From Niveispirillum lacus (GTDB taxonomy: Bacteria > Pseudomonadota > Alphaproteobacteria > Azospirillales > Azospirillaceae): DNA of 64,000 nt. The notes under the pieces were generated by a model. That model searched no databases and was not told the DNA's origin. It worked only from the letters and a program-made list of their open reading frames with translations. A program made the translations under genes and the position numbers. Below, in pieces: positions 33,604 through 42,358 of this stretch. The DNA lies in NCBI RefSeq assembly GCF_002251795.1, contig NZ_NOXU01000011.1:1-64000 (forward strand), written 5' to 3'. The stretch's first letter is position 1. Every line of letters starts with the position of its first letter.

Positions 33604-35220
33604 ATGCCCGACAATATCCTTGAAACTGAAGTCGCCAAACGTCGTACCTTTGCCATCATCGCGCATCCCGACGCGGGTAAGACGACGTTGACGGAAAAGC
33701 TGCTGCTGTTCGGCGGGGCCATTCAGATGGCGGGTGCCGTGAAGGCACGCGGGGAGCAGCGGCGGGCACGGTCGGACTGGATGAAGGTGGAGCGGGAGCG
33801 CGGGATTTCGGTCACCGCCTCGGTGATGAATTTTGACTATGCTGACCGCACCTTCAATCTGGTCGATACGCCGGGCCACGAAGACTTTTCCGAAGACACC
33901 TATCGCACCCTGACCGCCGTTGACAGTGCGGTCATGGTGATCGACGCGGCCAAGGGTATCGAGGCGCAGACGCGTAAGCTGTTTGAGGTCTGCCGTCTGC
34001 GGGACGTGCCCATCATCACCTTCGTCAACAAGATGGACCGCGAGGCGCGCGATCCGTTTGAACTGATGGACGAGGTGGAGCGCGATCTGCAGCTTGAGGT
34101 CACACCCGCTTCCTGGCCCATCGGGTCAGGCTCCGACTTCCGGGGCTGTTACGATCTGATCCGCGATCGGCTGATCCTGATGGATCGCAAGGCGGGCGAT
34201 GTGGCGACCGACGGCATTGAATGCCACGGCGTTGATGATCCCAAGATTGATGAGCTGATCCCCGCCGATCAGGCCGCCAAGCTGCGCGAAGATGTGGCCA
34301 TGGTGCGGGAACTGTGCCCGCCCTTCAATCTGGAGACCTACCGCGAAGGGCATCAGACGCCGGTCTTCTTCGGCTCCGCCATCAATAATTTCGGCGTGCG
34401 CGAGCTGCTACTGGGTCTGGCCGAATATGCGCCGCCGCCGCGCCCGCAAAAGGCCGATGGTCGCGAAGTGGAACCAGAAGAAGGCAAGGTCACGGGCTTT
34501 GTGTTCAAGGTCCAGGCCAATATGGACCCCAATCACCGCGACCGTATCGCCTTTTTCCGCCTGTGCTCCGGCCATTTCAAGCGCGGGACCAAGCTGAAGC
34601 ATATGCGCAGCGGCAAGATCCTGGCCGTAAACAATGCCGTGCTGTTCCTGGCACGCGACCGCGAGTTGGCCGAGGATGCGTTTCCCGGCGATATTATCGG
34701 CATCCCTAACCATGGCACGCTGCGCATCGGTGATACGCTGACCGAGGGGGAGGAGCTTCGTTATACCGGCGTGCCCAGCTTCGCGCCGGAACTGTTGCAG
34801 CGTGTGCGTCTGGATGACCCGATGAAGGTGAAGCATCTGCGCAAGGCGCTGGAGCATTTCGCCGAAGAAGGGGCGTCGCAGGTGTTCAAGCCCATCGTCG
34901 GCGCCGACTGGGTGGTGGGTGTGGTCGGTCAGTTGCAGTTCGAGGTGCTGGCCGCCCGGATCGAGGCTGAATATGGCATGAAGGCCCGGTTCGAGACCGC
35001 GGGCTATGACGCCGCCCGCTGGGTGGAAAGCGATGATCCCGTGGCGCTGAAGAACTTCATCGACAGCCGCCGTGCCGATCTGGCCGAAGATCATGACGGC
35101 GCCTTGGTCTATCTGGCCCGCAATGGCTGGCAGTTGAACCGCGCGCAGGAGGATTTCCCCGAACTGCGTTTCCTGAAAACGCGTGAGCAGAATAAGAGTG
35201 TGACGACGGCGGCGGCCTGA
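33604..35220 (+). CDS. prfC: peptide chain release factor 3
   Basis: A 538-residue translational GTPase that removes RF1/RF2 from the ribosome after termination. G1 is AHPDAGKTTLTEKLL (about 19-33), and SDWMKVERERGISVTAS is the switch I region. G3 is DTPGHEDFSEDTYRTL, and G4 is FVNKMDREARDP. Domain II starts at about 300 with GFVFKVQANMDPNHRDR, and VVGVVGQLQFEVLAAR lies in domain III. The length agrees with E. coli RF3 (529). The ribosome binding site is weak. It stands alone after the helicase terminator. Confidence 0.97.
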   Translation: MPDNILETEVAKRRTFAIIAHPDAGKTTLTEKLLLFGGAIQMAGAVKARGEQRRARSDWMKVERERGISVTASVMNFDYADRTFNLVDTPGHEDFSEDTYRTLTAVDSAVMVIDAAKGIEAQTRKLFEVCRLRDVPIITFVNKMDREARDPFELMDEVERDLQLEVTPASWPIGSGSDFRGCYDLIRDRLILMDRKAGDVATDGIECHGVDDPKIDELIPADQAAKLREDVAMVRELCPPFNLETYREGHQTPVFFGSAINNFGVRELLLGLAEYAPPPRPQKADGREVEPEEGKVTGFVFKVQANMDPNHRDRIAFFRLCSGHFKRGTKLKHMRSGKILAVNNAVLFLARDRELAEDAFPGDIIGIPNHGTLRIGDTLTEGEELRYTGVPSFAPELLQRVRLDDPMKVKHLRKALEHFAEEGASQVFKPIVGADWVVGVVGQLQFEVLAARIEAEYGMKARFETAGYDAARWVESDDPVALKNFIDSRRADLAEDHDGALVYLARNGWQLNRAQEDFPELRFLKTREQNKSVTTAAA

Positions 35221-35233
35221 CCGGGCCGCCATT
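35211..35233 (+). terminator. hairpin at prfC stop, possible terminator
   Basis: Stem GGCGGCC (35211-35217) with GGCCGCC (35224-35230) around a 6-base loop that includes the prfC stop codon. The run after it, ATTTATCC, is only weakly T-rich, so efficiency is doubtful. Confidence 0.4.
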
Positions 35234-35733
35234 TATCCTCCTTGCGTCCCCATTACCCGGTACAGGGCATTGTCAATCATGGGCGCGAAGGACCAGTCGG
35301 ATGCCAGACATTCAAATGTTTCGTCCTTCATGTAGAACAGAAAGTGACGCATCCCGTCCGTATCGGGGCCAAGCGTGATCCAGTCCTCCGGTTGATCCCG
35401 CAACGGATCGGGACCGGTCAGTTCGTAGAATTCACCCCATTCCGGGGCTGCCTGGCGATAGCGGCATTGCCCCCTATACCAACCCTCGTCATTGGTTTCT
35501 CCCAGCCTGTATTGGCAGCAATTGCTGAACCGGAGTATGCCTTGTTCGCCCTCCTGGAAGGCGGGAAAGGCATAGTGATTCAGGATCAGGCGCATGTGGA
35601 GCGCACCGTCCAGTGTCCAGAATTCCGGTGCCGGGGATACAGGCTCTGAATTCCAGCCATGGTTCAGGCGGGTGAAGGTTGGCGGAGCTGGACGTAAGGG
35701 CATGCGCCGCCGACGATGTGAAAAGAATGACAT
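35233..35733 (-). CDS. hypothetical protein
   Basis: A 166-residue protein (156 if ATG 35703 is used) that I do not recognise. There is no signal peptide or membrane segment. It is rich in aromatic residues (about a dozen Trp/Tyr in the middle: FWTLDGALHMRL, NEGWYRGQCRYRQ-like text) with two adjacent Cys (NCCQY) near residue 70. It resembles a compact beta-rich domain. It converges on prfC and may be co-transcribed with the small membrane peptide gene upstream, although 37 bases and a weak start signal separate them. Confidence 0.55.
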   Translation of the reverse strand: MSFFSHRRRRMPLRPAPPTFTRLNHGWNSEPVSPAPEFWTLDGALHMRLILNHYAFPAFQEGEQGILRFSNCCQYRLGETNDEGWYRGQCRYRQAAPEWGEFYELTGPDPLRDQPEDWITLGPDTDGMRHFLFYMKDETFECLASDWSFAPMIDNALYRVMGTQGG

Positions 35734-35770
35734 GGGCCCGCTGCCTTCCTCGCCATCTGCCCATGCGATA

Positions 35771-35848
35771 TCAGATCACACCCACCATATACAGAACTAT
35801 GATGACGGGGATCGGGATACCGAGCGCCCATAGCAGAATGCCGCGCAT
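35771..35848 (-). CDS. 25-residue hydrophobic small membrane protein
   Basis: A very short gene with an excellent ribosome binding site (AAGGAGA, six bases before ATG 35848). It encodes 25 residues that start MRGILLWALGIPIP and end VVGVI-like (LYMVGVI), forming one membrane helix with a central PIP motif. Similar MR-ILLW-LG-PIPIII peptides are, to my memory, scattered through proteobacterial genomes as unnamed proteins. The quality of the start signal and the fully hydrophobic content make chance unlikely. It stands between two unknown genes on the same strand. Confidence 0.6.
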   Translation of the reverse strand: MRGILLWALGIPIPVIIVLYMVGVI

Positions 35849-35923
35849 GTTCGTTCTCCTTCCTGGATGGCGATGCCAGATGGAGGGAGATCGGCGGCAG
35901 ACGGGCAGTTGTTCCCCGAATGG

Positions 35924-36385
35924 TCAGCGGGCGGCAATGGAGATGGTGATCGTGTCGGCATAGCTGCCGGCGATGGCATCGGCCTTTGCCGGGACGGTCA
36001 CGGTGAAATTCTTGGTCGTGACCACAAGAGCGGGGCTCGTGCGTGTCAGCACAACACCGGCAGCCAGGGATCTGACGCCTGAATTGTCATAGCTGATGGT
36101 GTAAGGAACCTTGTTACCTGCTGCATCCATGAGCGAACCGGCATTCGCCGATGTGATGCTGATCTTGAACCCATTTCCCAGATTGCAGTGTTCGCGCACT
36201 CGCGCGACGTTCAGCCTGCTGGTGCCCCTGACAAGATCGATGCTGTTCGTGCTGGTTTGGCTAACCTGGACCGTGCAGTTTGTCTCCACCGTTCCCTTGA
36301 TCGGAACGCTGTTGACGGCATTGGCAGGGCTGACAGCGCCCAGAATGGCCAAAACCGCCAGGAATGGGCGGAGAAGGTGGGACAT
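35924..36385 (-). CDS. secreted spore-coat-U/pilin-like protein
   Basis: A 153-residue exported protein. A signal peptide ends near ANA-VN (about residue 23). The mature part is all-beta in pattern with two cysteines (TNCTVQVSQ and REHCNLGNGF), an alternating strand text (FKISITSANAGSL) and a C-terminal YADTITISIAAR. This end is typical of the spore-coat protein U (SCPU) and fimbrial-subunit fold, where the last strand is donated or capped by a chaperone. No chaperone or usher gene is adjacent, which is unusual for that family. The start at ATG 36385 has GAGG about ten bases upstream. Two TGCA palindromes lie about 150 bases before it. Confidence 0.6.
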   Translation of the reverse strand: MSHLLRPFLAVLAILGAVSPANAVNSVPIKGTVETNCTVQVSQTSTNSIDLVRGTSRLNVARVREHCNLGNGFKISITSANAGSLMDAAGNKVPYTISYDNSGVRSLAAGVVLTRTSPALVVTTKNFTVTVPAKADAIAGSYADTITISIAAR

Positions 36386-36529
36386 GGATAACAACCTCGG
36401 TTCGATGGCCTTTTGGCCTTTTGGGCGGATGGTACCGCCCATACCGAACTGAGCAATGCTTGTGCCACCGGAGTGGATGCTGAAAACTGGGGATAAACCG
36501 ACCTTGGCCAGGGTGTTTTGCTGAAAGAA

Positions 36530-36565
36530 TTGCATAAAGCATGAAAGCTGATCTGCATTATGCAA
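36530..36565. promoter_or_regulatory. paired TGCA palindromes, possible operator
   Basis: Two related 13-base palindromes, TTGCATAAAGCAT (36530-36542) and CTGCATTATGCAA (36553-36565), start 23 bases apart, about two helical turns. The outer arms TTGCATAA and TTATGCAA also form a perfect 8-base inverted repeat. They lie just after the rsmA stop and before the SCPU-like gene. A similar box, TTGCACAATGCAA, stands before the cyclase gene at 144-156. The regulator is unknown. Confidence 0.45.
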
Positions 36566-36576
36566 AGAGTGATGTA

Positions 36577-37431
36577 TCAAGCGGCGCTGCGCGACGCCTT
36601 CCAGGCTTTGGCCAGGGCCACAAAGCCCGCCACATCAATTTCCTCCGCCCGCGCCGTAGGGGCGATACCGACGGAGAGCAGCAGGGGTTCCGGTTCCTTC
36701 ATCACCGATTTCAGACTGGCGCGCAGCATCTTGCGCCGTTGGCCAAAGGCAGCGCCGACCAGCGCCTCCATGGTGGCAAAGTCGGGGTCATCAGCGGGAC
36801 GTTCGCGGGGCGTCAGATGGACAACGGCGCTGTCCACCTTGGGCGGCGGGGTAAAGGCACGCGCTGGCAGATCATAGAGATTGCGGCAATGGGCCAGCCA
36901 TTGCGCCATGACGGCCAGACGACCATAGGCATCCGTGCGCGTGCCAGCCACAATGCGGTCGGCCACTTCCTTCTGAAACATCAAGGTCAGTGAGCGGTAG
37001 TCAGCGATGCGCTTCAACCATCCAATCAGCAGCGGTGTGCCGACATTGTAAGGCAGGTTGGAGACGACGGCGCGGGGGGCCGGGACAAGATCGACCGGGT
37101 CCACGGTCAGAGCATCCGCCTCGATCAGGCGCAGACGGCCGGCCGATGCCATGACCACATCGGCCAGGGCTGCGGCGAAACGCGGGTCGCGTTCGACGGC
37201 CGTGATGCTGGCCGCCGGGCTTTCGACCAGAGCGCGGGTCAGGCCACCAGGGCCAGGGCCTACCTCGACAATATGCACACCGGTGAAATCGCCAGCTTCG
37301 CGCACGATGCGGCGGGTGACGTTCAGGTCGAGCAGGAAATGCTGCCCAAAGGCCTTTTTGGCCGCCAGATCATGGGTGGCGATCACGTCACGCAAGGGCG
37401 GCAGGTGGGACAGGTCGCGGCCGTCACTCAT
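36577..37431 (-). CDS. rsmA: 16S rRNA dimethyladenosine transferase
   Basis: A 284-residue enzyme (KsgA) that dimethylates A1518 and A1519 of 16S rRNA late in small-subunit assembly. Seen are KAFGQHFLLD, the SAM loop VEVGPGPGGLTRAL, the catalytic NLPYNVGTPLL and the C-terminal helical domain. ATG 37431 is chosen because it gives the family N-terminus (LRDVIATHDLAAKKAFGQHFL) and overlaps the end of pdxA. This is the usual pdxA-rsmA coupling. Last gene of the lptF-lptG-surA-pdxA-rsmA run. Confidence 0.97.
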   Translation of the reverse strand: MSDGRDLSHLPPLRDVIATHDLAAKKAFGQHFLLDLNVTRRIVREAGDFTGVHIVEVGPGPGGLTRALVESPAASITAVERDPRFAAALADVVMASAGRLRLIEADALTVDPVDLVPAPRAVVSNLPYNVGTPLLIGWLKRIADYRSLTLMFQKEVADRIVAGTRTDAYGRLAVMAQWLAHCRNLYDLPARAFTPPPKVDSAVVHLTPRERPADDPDFATMEALVGAAFGQRRKMLRASLKSVMKEPEPLLLSVGIAPTARAEEIDVAGFVALAKAWKASRSAA

Positions 37432-38446
37432 GGGACATACTCTGTTGCCGGCGAGCGGCGATGCGGGATGCGGCGTGAAGGGCGGCAATCAGGCTGCTGG
37501 CATTGGCCTTGCCGGTGCCAGCCAGGGACAGGGCCGTGCCATGGTCGGGTGAGGTGCGCACAAACGGCAGGCCCAGCGTGATGTTTACGCCTGTGTCGAA
37601 ATCCAGCGTCTTCAGCGGGATCAAGCCCTGGTCGTGATACATGCAGACCACGGCGTCATAGCGGGCGCGGGCACCGGCATGGAACAGGGTGTCGGCGGGG
37701 AAGGGGCCGGCGGCATCAATGCCGTCTGCCTGCAGCCGGGCCACAGCAGGGGCGATCACCTCAATCTCCTCCCGCCCCATGGCGCCGTTTTCGCCGGCAT
37801 GGGGGTTCAGGGCGGCCACGGCCAGCCGTGGATGGGCGATGCCGAATTCGGCTTTCAGCGCCCTATGTGTGACGCGGGCGACATGCAGGATGGCATCCGA
37901 CGTCAGATGTTCGGGGACATCCTTGACCGCGACATGGATGGTGGCCAGCACGACCCGCAACCCACCGCCTTCCAGCAGCATCACGGTGCCGTCATCGGGC
38001 AGGCCCGCCAGATGCGCCAGATATTCGGTATGGCCCGGCCAGCGGAAGCCGCAGGCATAGAGCGCGCTTTTCTGGATGGGGTTGGTGACGACACCCGACA
38101 GGTGCCCGGCGCGCGCCAGGGCGACCGCCCGGTCGATGGCGGCGATGACCGCCGATCCATTGGTTGGATCGGGCGCACCATAGGTTACCGGTGCGGGCAG
38201 GGGGACGGGCAGCAGGGGCAGGCGGTCGGCGAACAGATCGGGGACACGGTCCAACCCGCCCTCATCCACCACCGCCAGCGGCACCTGCAGGCCCAGCCGG
38301 ACGGCCAGGGCGGCGATACGGTCGGGGTCGTCCAGCAAGACGAAGGGCGGCACCGATGCCGCCCCGCGTTCCATCCAGGCCTTCAGGGCGATGTCGCCGC
38401 CGATGCCTGCCGGTTCCCCCATGGTCAGGCCCAGTGGCGCCGCCAT
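37424..38446 (-). CDS. pdxA: 4-hydroxythreonine-4-phosphate dehydrogenase
   Basis: A 340-residue NAD-dependent enzyme of the DXP-dependent route to pyridoxal phosphate. It begins LGLTMGEPAGIGGDIALKAW, as the family does. VVTNPIQKSALYACGFRWPGHTEYLA carries the substrate-binding TNP and metal-binding His. LNPHAGENGAMGREE and MYHDQGLIPLKTLDFDTGVNITLGLPFVRTSPDHGTA give the other metal ligands and the active-site loop. It begins three bases after the surA stop and overlaps rsmA, so all three are probably translated from one message. Confidence 0.97.
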   Translation of the reverse strand: MAAPLGLTMGEPAGIGGDIALKAWMERGAASVPPFVLLDDPDRIAALAVRLGLQVPLAVVDEGGLDRVPDLFADRLPLLPVPLPAPVTYGAPDPTNGSAVIAAIDRAVALARAGHLSGVVTNPIQKSALYACGFRWPGHTEYLAHLAGLPDDGTVMLLEGGGLRVVLATIHVAVKDVPEHLTSDAILHVARVTHRALKAEFGIAHPRLAVAALNPHAGENGAMGREEIEVIAPAVARLQADGIDAAGPFPADTLFHAGARARYDAVVCMYHDQGLIPLKTLDFDTGVNITLGLPFVRTSPDHGTALSLAGTGKANASSLIAALHAASRIAARRQQSMSHE

Positions 38447-38449
38447 GAC

Positions 38450-39772
38450 TTACATCCTGGTCTCAATGGTGGCATTGCGGCGCAGGTCGCGCAGATATCG
38501 GCGCTGCTGGAGGTCCATCCGCTCCTGATAGAGCATGTTGCGCACCTGGTCCGGCGGCGGCAGGCTGCCTTCCGGCACAACACGGTCACATACCATCAGC
38601 AGCATGGCGCCACGGTCGGTGATCAGGGGGGCCGTCGACTGCCCCACACCCAAGGCTCCCACCAGATCAGCGATCTGTTGGGGAACATCGCCCAGCCTGG
38701 TCAGCGGCTGGGTGAATACCTGCGCACCTGGCACCTGCTGGGTGGCCTGCTCCAGAGCCTCGCAGCCGCGCGCCTGCTCGCTCACCTGTTTGGCGATATT
38801 GAAGGCGGCATCCTGCTGGGCCTGGTCTGTGCCGGCAATGGGCACCACAAACTGACGGATGGCAACCTGGATGTTTTTCGGGTCCCCGGCGGCGACAATA
38901 CGCTGATCGCGCAGCCACAAGATATGATACCCAGCAGCGCCCCGGATCGGACGAGAGAACTGCCCCTTCTGCATCTGCTGAAGGGCGCGATCCAGATTGT
39001 CTTCCAACTGCCCCTGCTGAATCCAACCCAAATCACCGCCATTGGCGGCACCGGCCGACTGCGAGAACTGGCGGGCCACGGCGCTGAAATTGGCGCCCCG
39101 GCCGATCTGATCGACCAGCCGTTCACCCAGACGCTGTACTTCGGCCTCGCTGGTGTTGCTGTCGACAGTCAGGAAGATTTCCGCGACCTGGTATTCCGGT
39201 TTGCCCGCATTGGCGCGAACACGCTCAATATAGGCATTGACCTCGCTATCGGGCACATTCACCTGCTGACGCACCACGCGCTGGACCACCTTGCTCCAGG
39301 CGATCTGGGCCAGCATCTGCTGACGCATGGTGGTCCAGGGCACACCGGCCTGGGCCAAGGCCGCCTTGAGCTGTTCAATATCCATACGGTTGCGCTGCGC
39401 CGCCGCCTCAAGATCCTGGGTTAGCTCATCCTCGGTGACGGACAGGTTGCGTTCCCGCGCCTCCTGGATCTGCAAGGCCTCATCCGTCAGCAGGCGGATG
39501 ACCTGCGGCAGCAAGCGCTGGCGTGTCTCGGCATTGTCGGGAAGACCAGAGGAAACGATGGCCAGCTGCAGGCGGCCCTCCACATCGGCCACCGTGATCG
39601 GCTCTTCGTTCACAATGGCGGCGATGCGGCCAAGCTGGCCCTGCGCACCGATGGCCCCCTGGGCCAGCACAGGCGTCGGGCTGGACAGCAGGGCGATGGA
39701 CAGGGCAGTCGCCCCCAGGAGGGCGTTGCGCGCGAGGCTTTTCATGGTCGGTCGGGTCACATTCTGCGTCAT
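38450..39772 (-). CDS. surA: periplasmic chaperone/peptidyl-prolyl isomerase SurA
   Basis: A 440-residue periplasmic chaperone that delivers outer-membrane proteins to BAM. A signal peptide ends at VLA-QG (about residue 38). The SurA N-domain starts IAAIVNEEPITVADVEGRL. A parvulin domain (about 195-300) has EYQVAEIFLTVDS and GGDLGWIQQGQL..AAGYHILWL. A second region (about 305-420) is a degenerate parvulin domain (NIQVAIRQFVVPI, TDRGAMLLMVCDRV). It lies 50 bases after lptG. In many relatives lptD occupies that place; here it is absent. Confidence 0.92.
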   Translation of the reverse strand: MTQNVTRPTMKSLARNALLGATALSIALLSSPTPVLAQGAIGAQGQLGRIAAIVNEEPITVADVEGRLQLAIVSSGLPDNAETRQRLLPQVIRLLTDEALQIQEARERNLSVTEDELTQDLEAAAQRNRMDIEQLKAALAQAGVPWTTMRQQMLAQIAWSKVVQRVVRQQVNVPDSEVNAYIERVRANAGKPEYQVAEIFLTVDSNTSEAEVQRLGERLVDQIGRGANFSAVARQFSQSAGAANGGDLGWIQQGQLEDNLDRALQQMQKGQFSRPIRGAAGYHILWLRDQRIVAAGDPKNIQVAIRQFVVPIAGTDQAQQDAAFNIAKQVSEQARGCEALEQATQQVPGAQVFTQPLTRLGDVPQQIADLVGALGVGQSTAPLITDRGAMLLMVCDRVVPEGSLPPPDQVRNMLYQERMDLQQRRYLRDLRRNATIETRM

Positions 39773-39822
39773 GGGGCGATCTTATAGAGGCTTGCAGGCT
39801 TAAACGCAAAGCGTACCGCTGT

Positions 39823-40917
39823 TTATCCATCCTCCGTGTGCAGCAAGGCAGCAACGGAAAGCAGGACGGTTACACCGGCAGGGGCCCAGGCCGCCAGCAG
39901 AACCGGAACCGACCCGGACATGCCGAGGGCCATGATCACATCCTTCACAATGAATAGTAGCAAGGCGGTGACAATGCCCGCCCCGACCAGAGTCAGGGTG
40001 CCGCCGCCGCGCATCTGCCGAAGGGAGAAGGCAGCCGCCAACAGCACCATGGCGGCGTAAAGCACTGGTTGGGCCAGCAGACTGTGCCAATGCAGCCGGT
40101 GTCGAACCGGTGACAGGCCCGTCAGTTCCAGGGTGCGGATAAAGGTCGGCAACTCCCAGAAAGAGAGGGTATCGGGGCTGGCAAAGCTGTCCTGAATACG
40201 CTGTTCCGTCAGATCTGTGGGCAGTTGATAGCGGGCCAGGAACTGTGCCGACACGCCAGGCTTGTTGTACCAGACCTCTGTCAGGTTCCAGTAACCGGGC
40301 ACCAATTCTGCCGAAGCGGCATCCAGCCGCGCCGACAGGCGTTGACCCGGCACGGACAGCAGGACCATGACGCGGCGCAGCTCCAGCGTACCGGGGACCA
40401 CCGACTCCGCGTGGATGCGATAGGCCCCTTCCGGTGTCAACTGTGTCAGCCAGATGCCGGACCGACCCACATCCAAGGAGGAGGTCTGCCCCCGCAGATA
40501 TCGGTTTTCCATCCGCTCATACCGGGTCAGCATGGCGGCGAAGATGGGATTGAGGACCGTGACCAGCACCATGCCAATGATGGCCGCCCAGGCCAGAACC
40601 GGTGCGGTAAACTGCCAGACACTGATGCCGCTGGCCCGCGCCACCACAAGTTCATGGGTACGGGTGAGGCGCCAGAACGTGTACATCGCCGCGAACAGCA
40701 CGACGAAGGGGAATACTTCCTGTCCGATTTCCGGCAGTTTCAGCAGCCCCATGGTAACAACGATATCAAATGTTGCCTCCGGGCGGTTGGCCGCACGACG
40801 CAACAGTTCAACCGTATCCAACAAATAGACCAGCGCCAGCAGGGACGACAGGCCTGCCGCAAACCAGATCAGAAACTGACGACCGATATAAAGGGCAAAG
40901 GTGGAAGACAGGCGCAT
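39823..40917 (-). CDS. lptG: LPS export ABC transporter permease LptG
   Basis: A 364-residue inner-membrane permease of the LptB2FGC complex, which extracts lipopolysaccharide and sends it across the periplasm. It has three membrane helices before and three after a periplasmic beta-jellyroll (about 125-265). The start RLSSTFALYIGRQFL and the coupling-helix text ELVVARASGISVWQF are typical of LptG. ATG 40917 has AAGGGGG upstream and overlaps the lptF stop region. The partners lptB, lptC and lptA are not in the window. Confidence 0.94.
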   Translation of the reverse strand: MRLSSTFALYIGRQFLIWFAAGLSSLLALVYLLDTVELLRRAANRPEATFDIVVTMGLLKLPEIGQEVFPFVVLFAAMYTFWRLTRTHELVVARASGISVWQFTAPVLAWAAIIGMVLVTVLNPIFAAMLTRYERMENRYLRGQTSSLDVGRSGIWLTQLTPEGAYRIHAESVVPGTLELRRVMVLLSVPGQRLSARLDAASAELVPGYWNLTEVWYNKPGVSAQFLARYQLPTDLTEQRIQDSFASPDTLSFWELPTFIRTLELTGLSPVRHRLHWHSLLAQPVLYAAMVLLAAAFSLRQMRGGGTLTLVGAGIVTALLLFIVKDVIMALGMSGSVPVLLAAWAPAGVTVLLSVAALLHTEDG

Positions 40918-40920
40918 CAC

Positions 40921-42036
40921 TCACCCCCTTCCCGGTTCGCAACGCTGGCGGGACCAAGTCTCGCGCCGCAGATACCAGAGGCCCAGTGGCACGGGCGCCA
41001 GCACCAGGATGTAAAGCAGACCCGCCAGGACCGGGACCTTGCCAATCAAGCTGACAATACCCAGGACAGCAGCCTGTAACAGCAGGGCACCAACCGCCGC
41101 AGCCGTGATCCGCCGCCCATTGCCCCGGCGGGAAAACTCCCCCGGCAGCAGCGCCGCCAACGCGATCACAGCAAAGGACAGAACCAGGAACGGGGAGGCG
41201 AGGCGATTATGCAATTCCGCCCGCAGACGGCCAGCAAAGCGCCGGTCGGTTGGGTCATCCGCGTTTGGTGTCCATAGGTCAGCCAAGGGCCGTTCGCGGG
41301 GTTCAACCCAGCGAACCGGCAATTCACGCCGCAAAGATTGCAAATCCACCGCGTAGCGTTCGAACTCTAACCATTCGGTGCGGCCAGTGGCCATGGTGAA
41401 CTTGCTTTGCATCCCATCAAAGACCAGGACACGGGGCACACCATCGGCATCGTTCAGGGTGCCGCTGGCCGCCGCAATGGTGGTGGTCAGGCCATCGGTC
41501 CGCGCATCATGGATCAGGATATCCTGCAAGGTGCCGTCGGGCAGCCGGTCACGAACATAGATGGTCAGCCCATCGGACAGTTCGTTGAACGTCCCTTCGC
41601 GCAGCAAGGCGGCGGACATATCGCTGCGCACCGTTTGCCGCATGGCCACGAGGCTGCGCTGGGCGGCGGGCCCCAGATAAACAGACAGGACGAAGCACAG
41701 CAGGGTCGCCAGCCCCGCCAAAATCAATACCGGGCGGGCCAAAGCCATCGGCCCCATCCCGGCAGCCCGCATCACCACCAGTTCGCTGTCCTGGGCAAGC
41801 CGGCTATAGGTGAACAGGACGGCCGACAGGACACCAAAGGGCAGCAGCACCGGCAGAAAGGTGGGAAACGACAGGATGGCCAGATGGGCAAAGGCCCCGA
41901 ATCCGGCCCCGCCCTCAACCACCAGTTCCACCAGACGCAGCGACTGGGTCAGCCAGATGGCAGCCGACAGCCCCCCGGTGACCACGAGGGTGGCCAGGAA
42001 CAGGTTGCGCAGAAGATAGCGGTTGATCTGTGACAT
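40921..42036 (-). CDS. lptF: LPS export ABC transporter permease LptF
   Basis: A 371-residue partner of LptG with the same layout: three helices, a periplasmic jellyroll (about 120-250) and three helices. It starts MSQINRYLLRNLFLATLVV, and the coupling text SELVVMRAAGMGPMALARPV is the LptF form. ATG 42036 is preferred to the ATG three bases before because GGGA spacing is better. It is transcribed away from pepA, with 320 bases between starts. This divergent pepA/lptF order is common in proteobacteria. Confidence 0.94.
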   Translation of the reverse strand: MSQINRYLLRNLFLATLVVTGGLSAAIWLTQSLRLVELVVEGGAGFGAFAHLAILSFPTFLPVLLPFGVLSAVLFTYSRLAQDSELVVMRAAGMGPMALARPVLILAGLATLLCFVLSVYLGPAAQRSLVAMRQTVRSDMSAALLREGTFNELSDGLTIYVRDRLPDGTLQDILIHDARTDGLTTTIAAASGTLNDADGVPRVLVFDGMQSKFTMATGRTEWLEFERYAVDLQSLRRELPVRWVEPRERPLADLWTPNADDPTDRRFAGRLRAELHNRLASPFLVLSFAVIALAALLPGEFSRRGNGRRITAAAVGALLLQAAVLGIVSLIGKVPVLAGLLYILVLAPVPLGLWYLRRETWSRQRCEPGRG

Positions 42037-42358
42037 CATTTCCCAAATGAGCCGGGGCCTGTTCGCCCCACATATTGCCAAGCACGTAGCGTGTGATTGC
42101 GTCCTGTTCGTGGCGGAATGACCGATTATGGCCCCCCGCAGCCTGTTCAGATCATGCCAGACCGGTCTCTGCCTGGAGGAGGTTGCTGACTGGATGGTTT
42201 AGCAGAGTTTTTGCACCCGCCCATATGGGGTGGCGTTCGGAAAATCTGCTTAGCTGACCTTGACATGGATACGTGGCTGTTCTTTATCGACTCCTTGCCA
42301 TGCACACAACCGCCGGCGCCATTGTGACGCCGGTACAAGACAATAAGAGAGCCCCGGA

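Noticed and set aside
37634-39424. Plus-strand open frame of 596 codons opposite pdxA and surA
   Set aside because: It is the antisense of two certain genes. The translation is rich in His, Gln, Gly and Arg with no domain, as expected of a shadow frame in GC-rich DNA.
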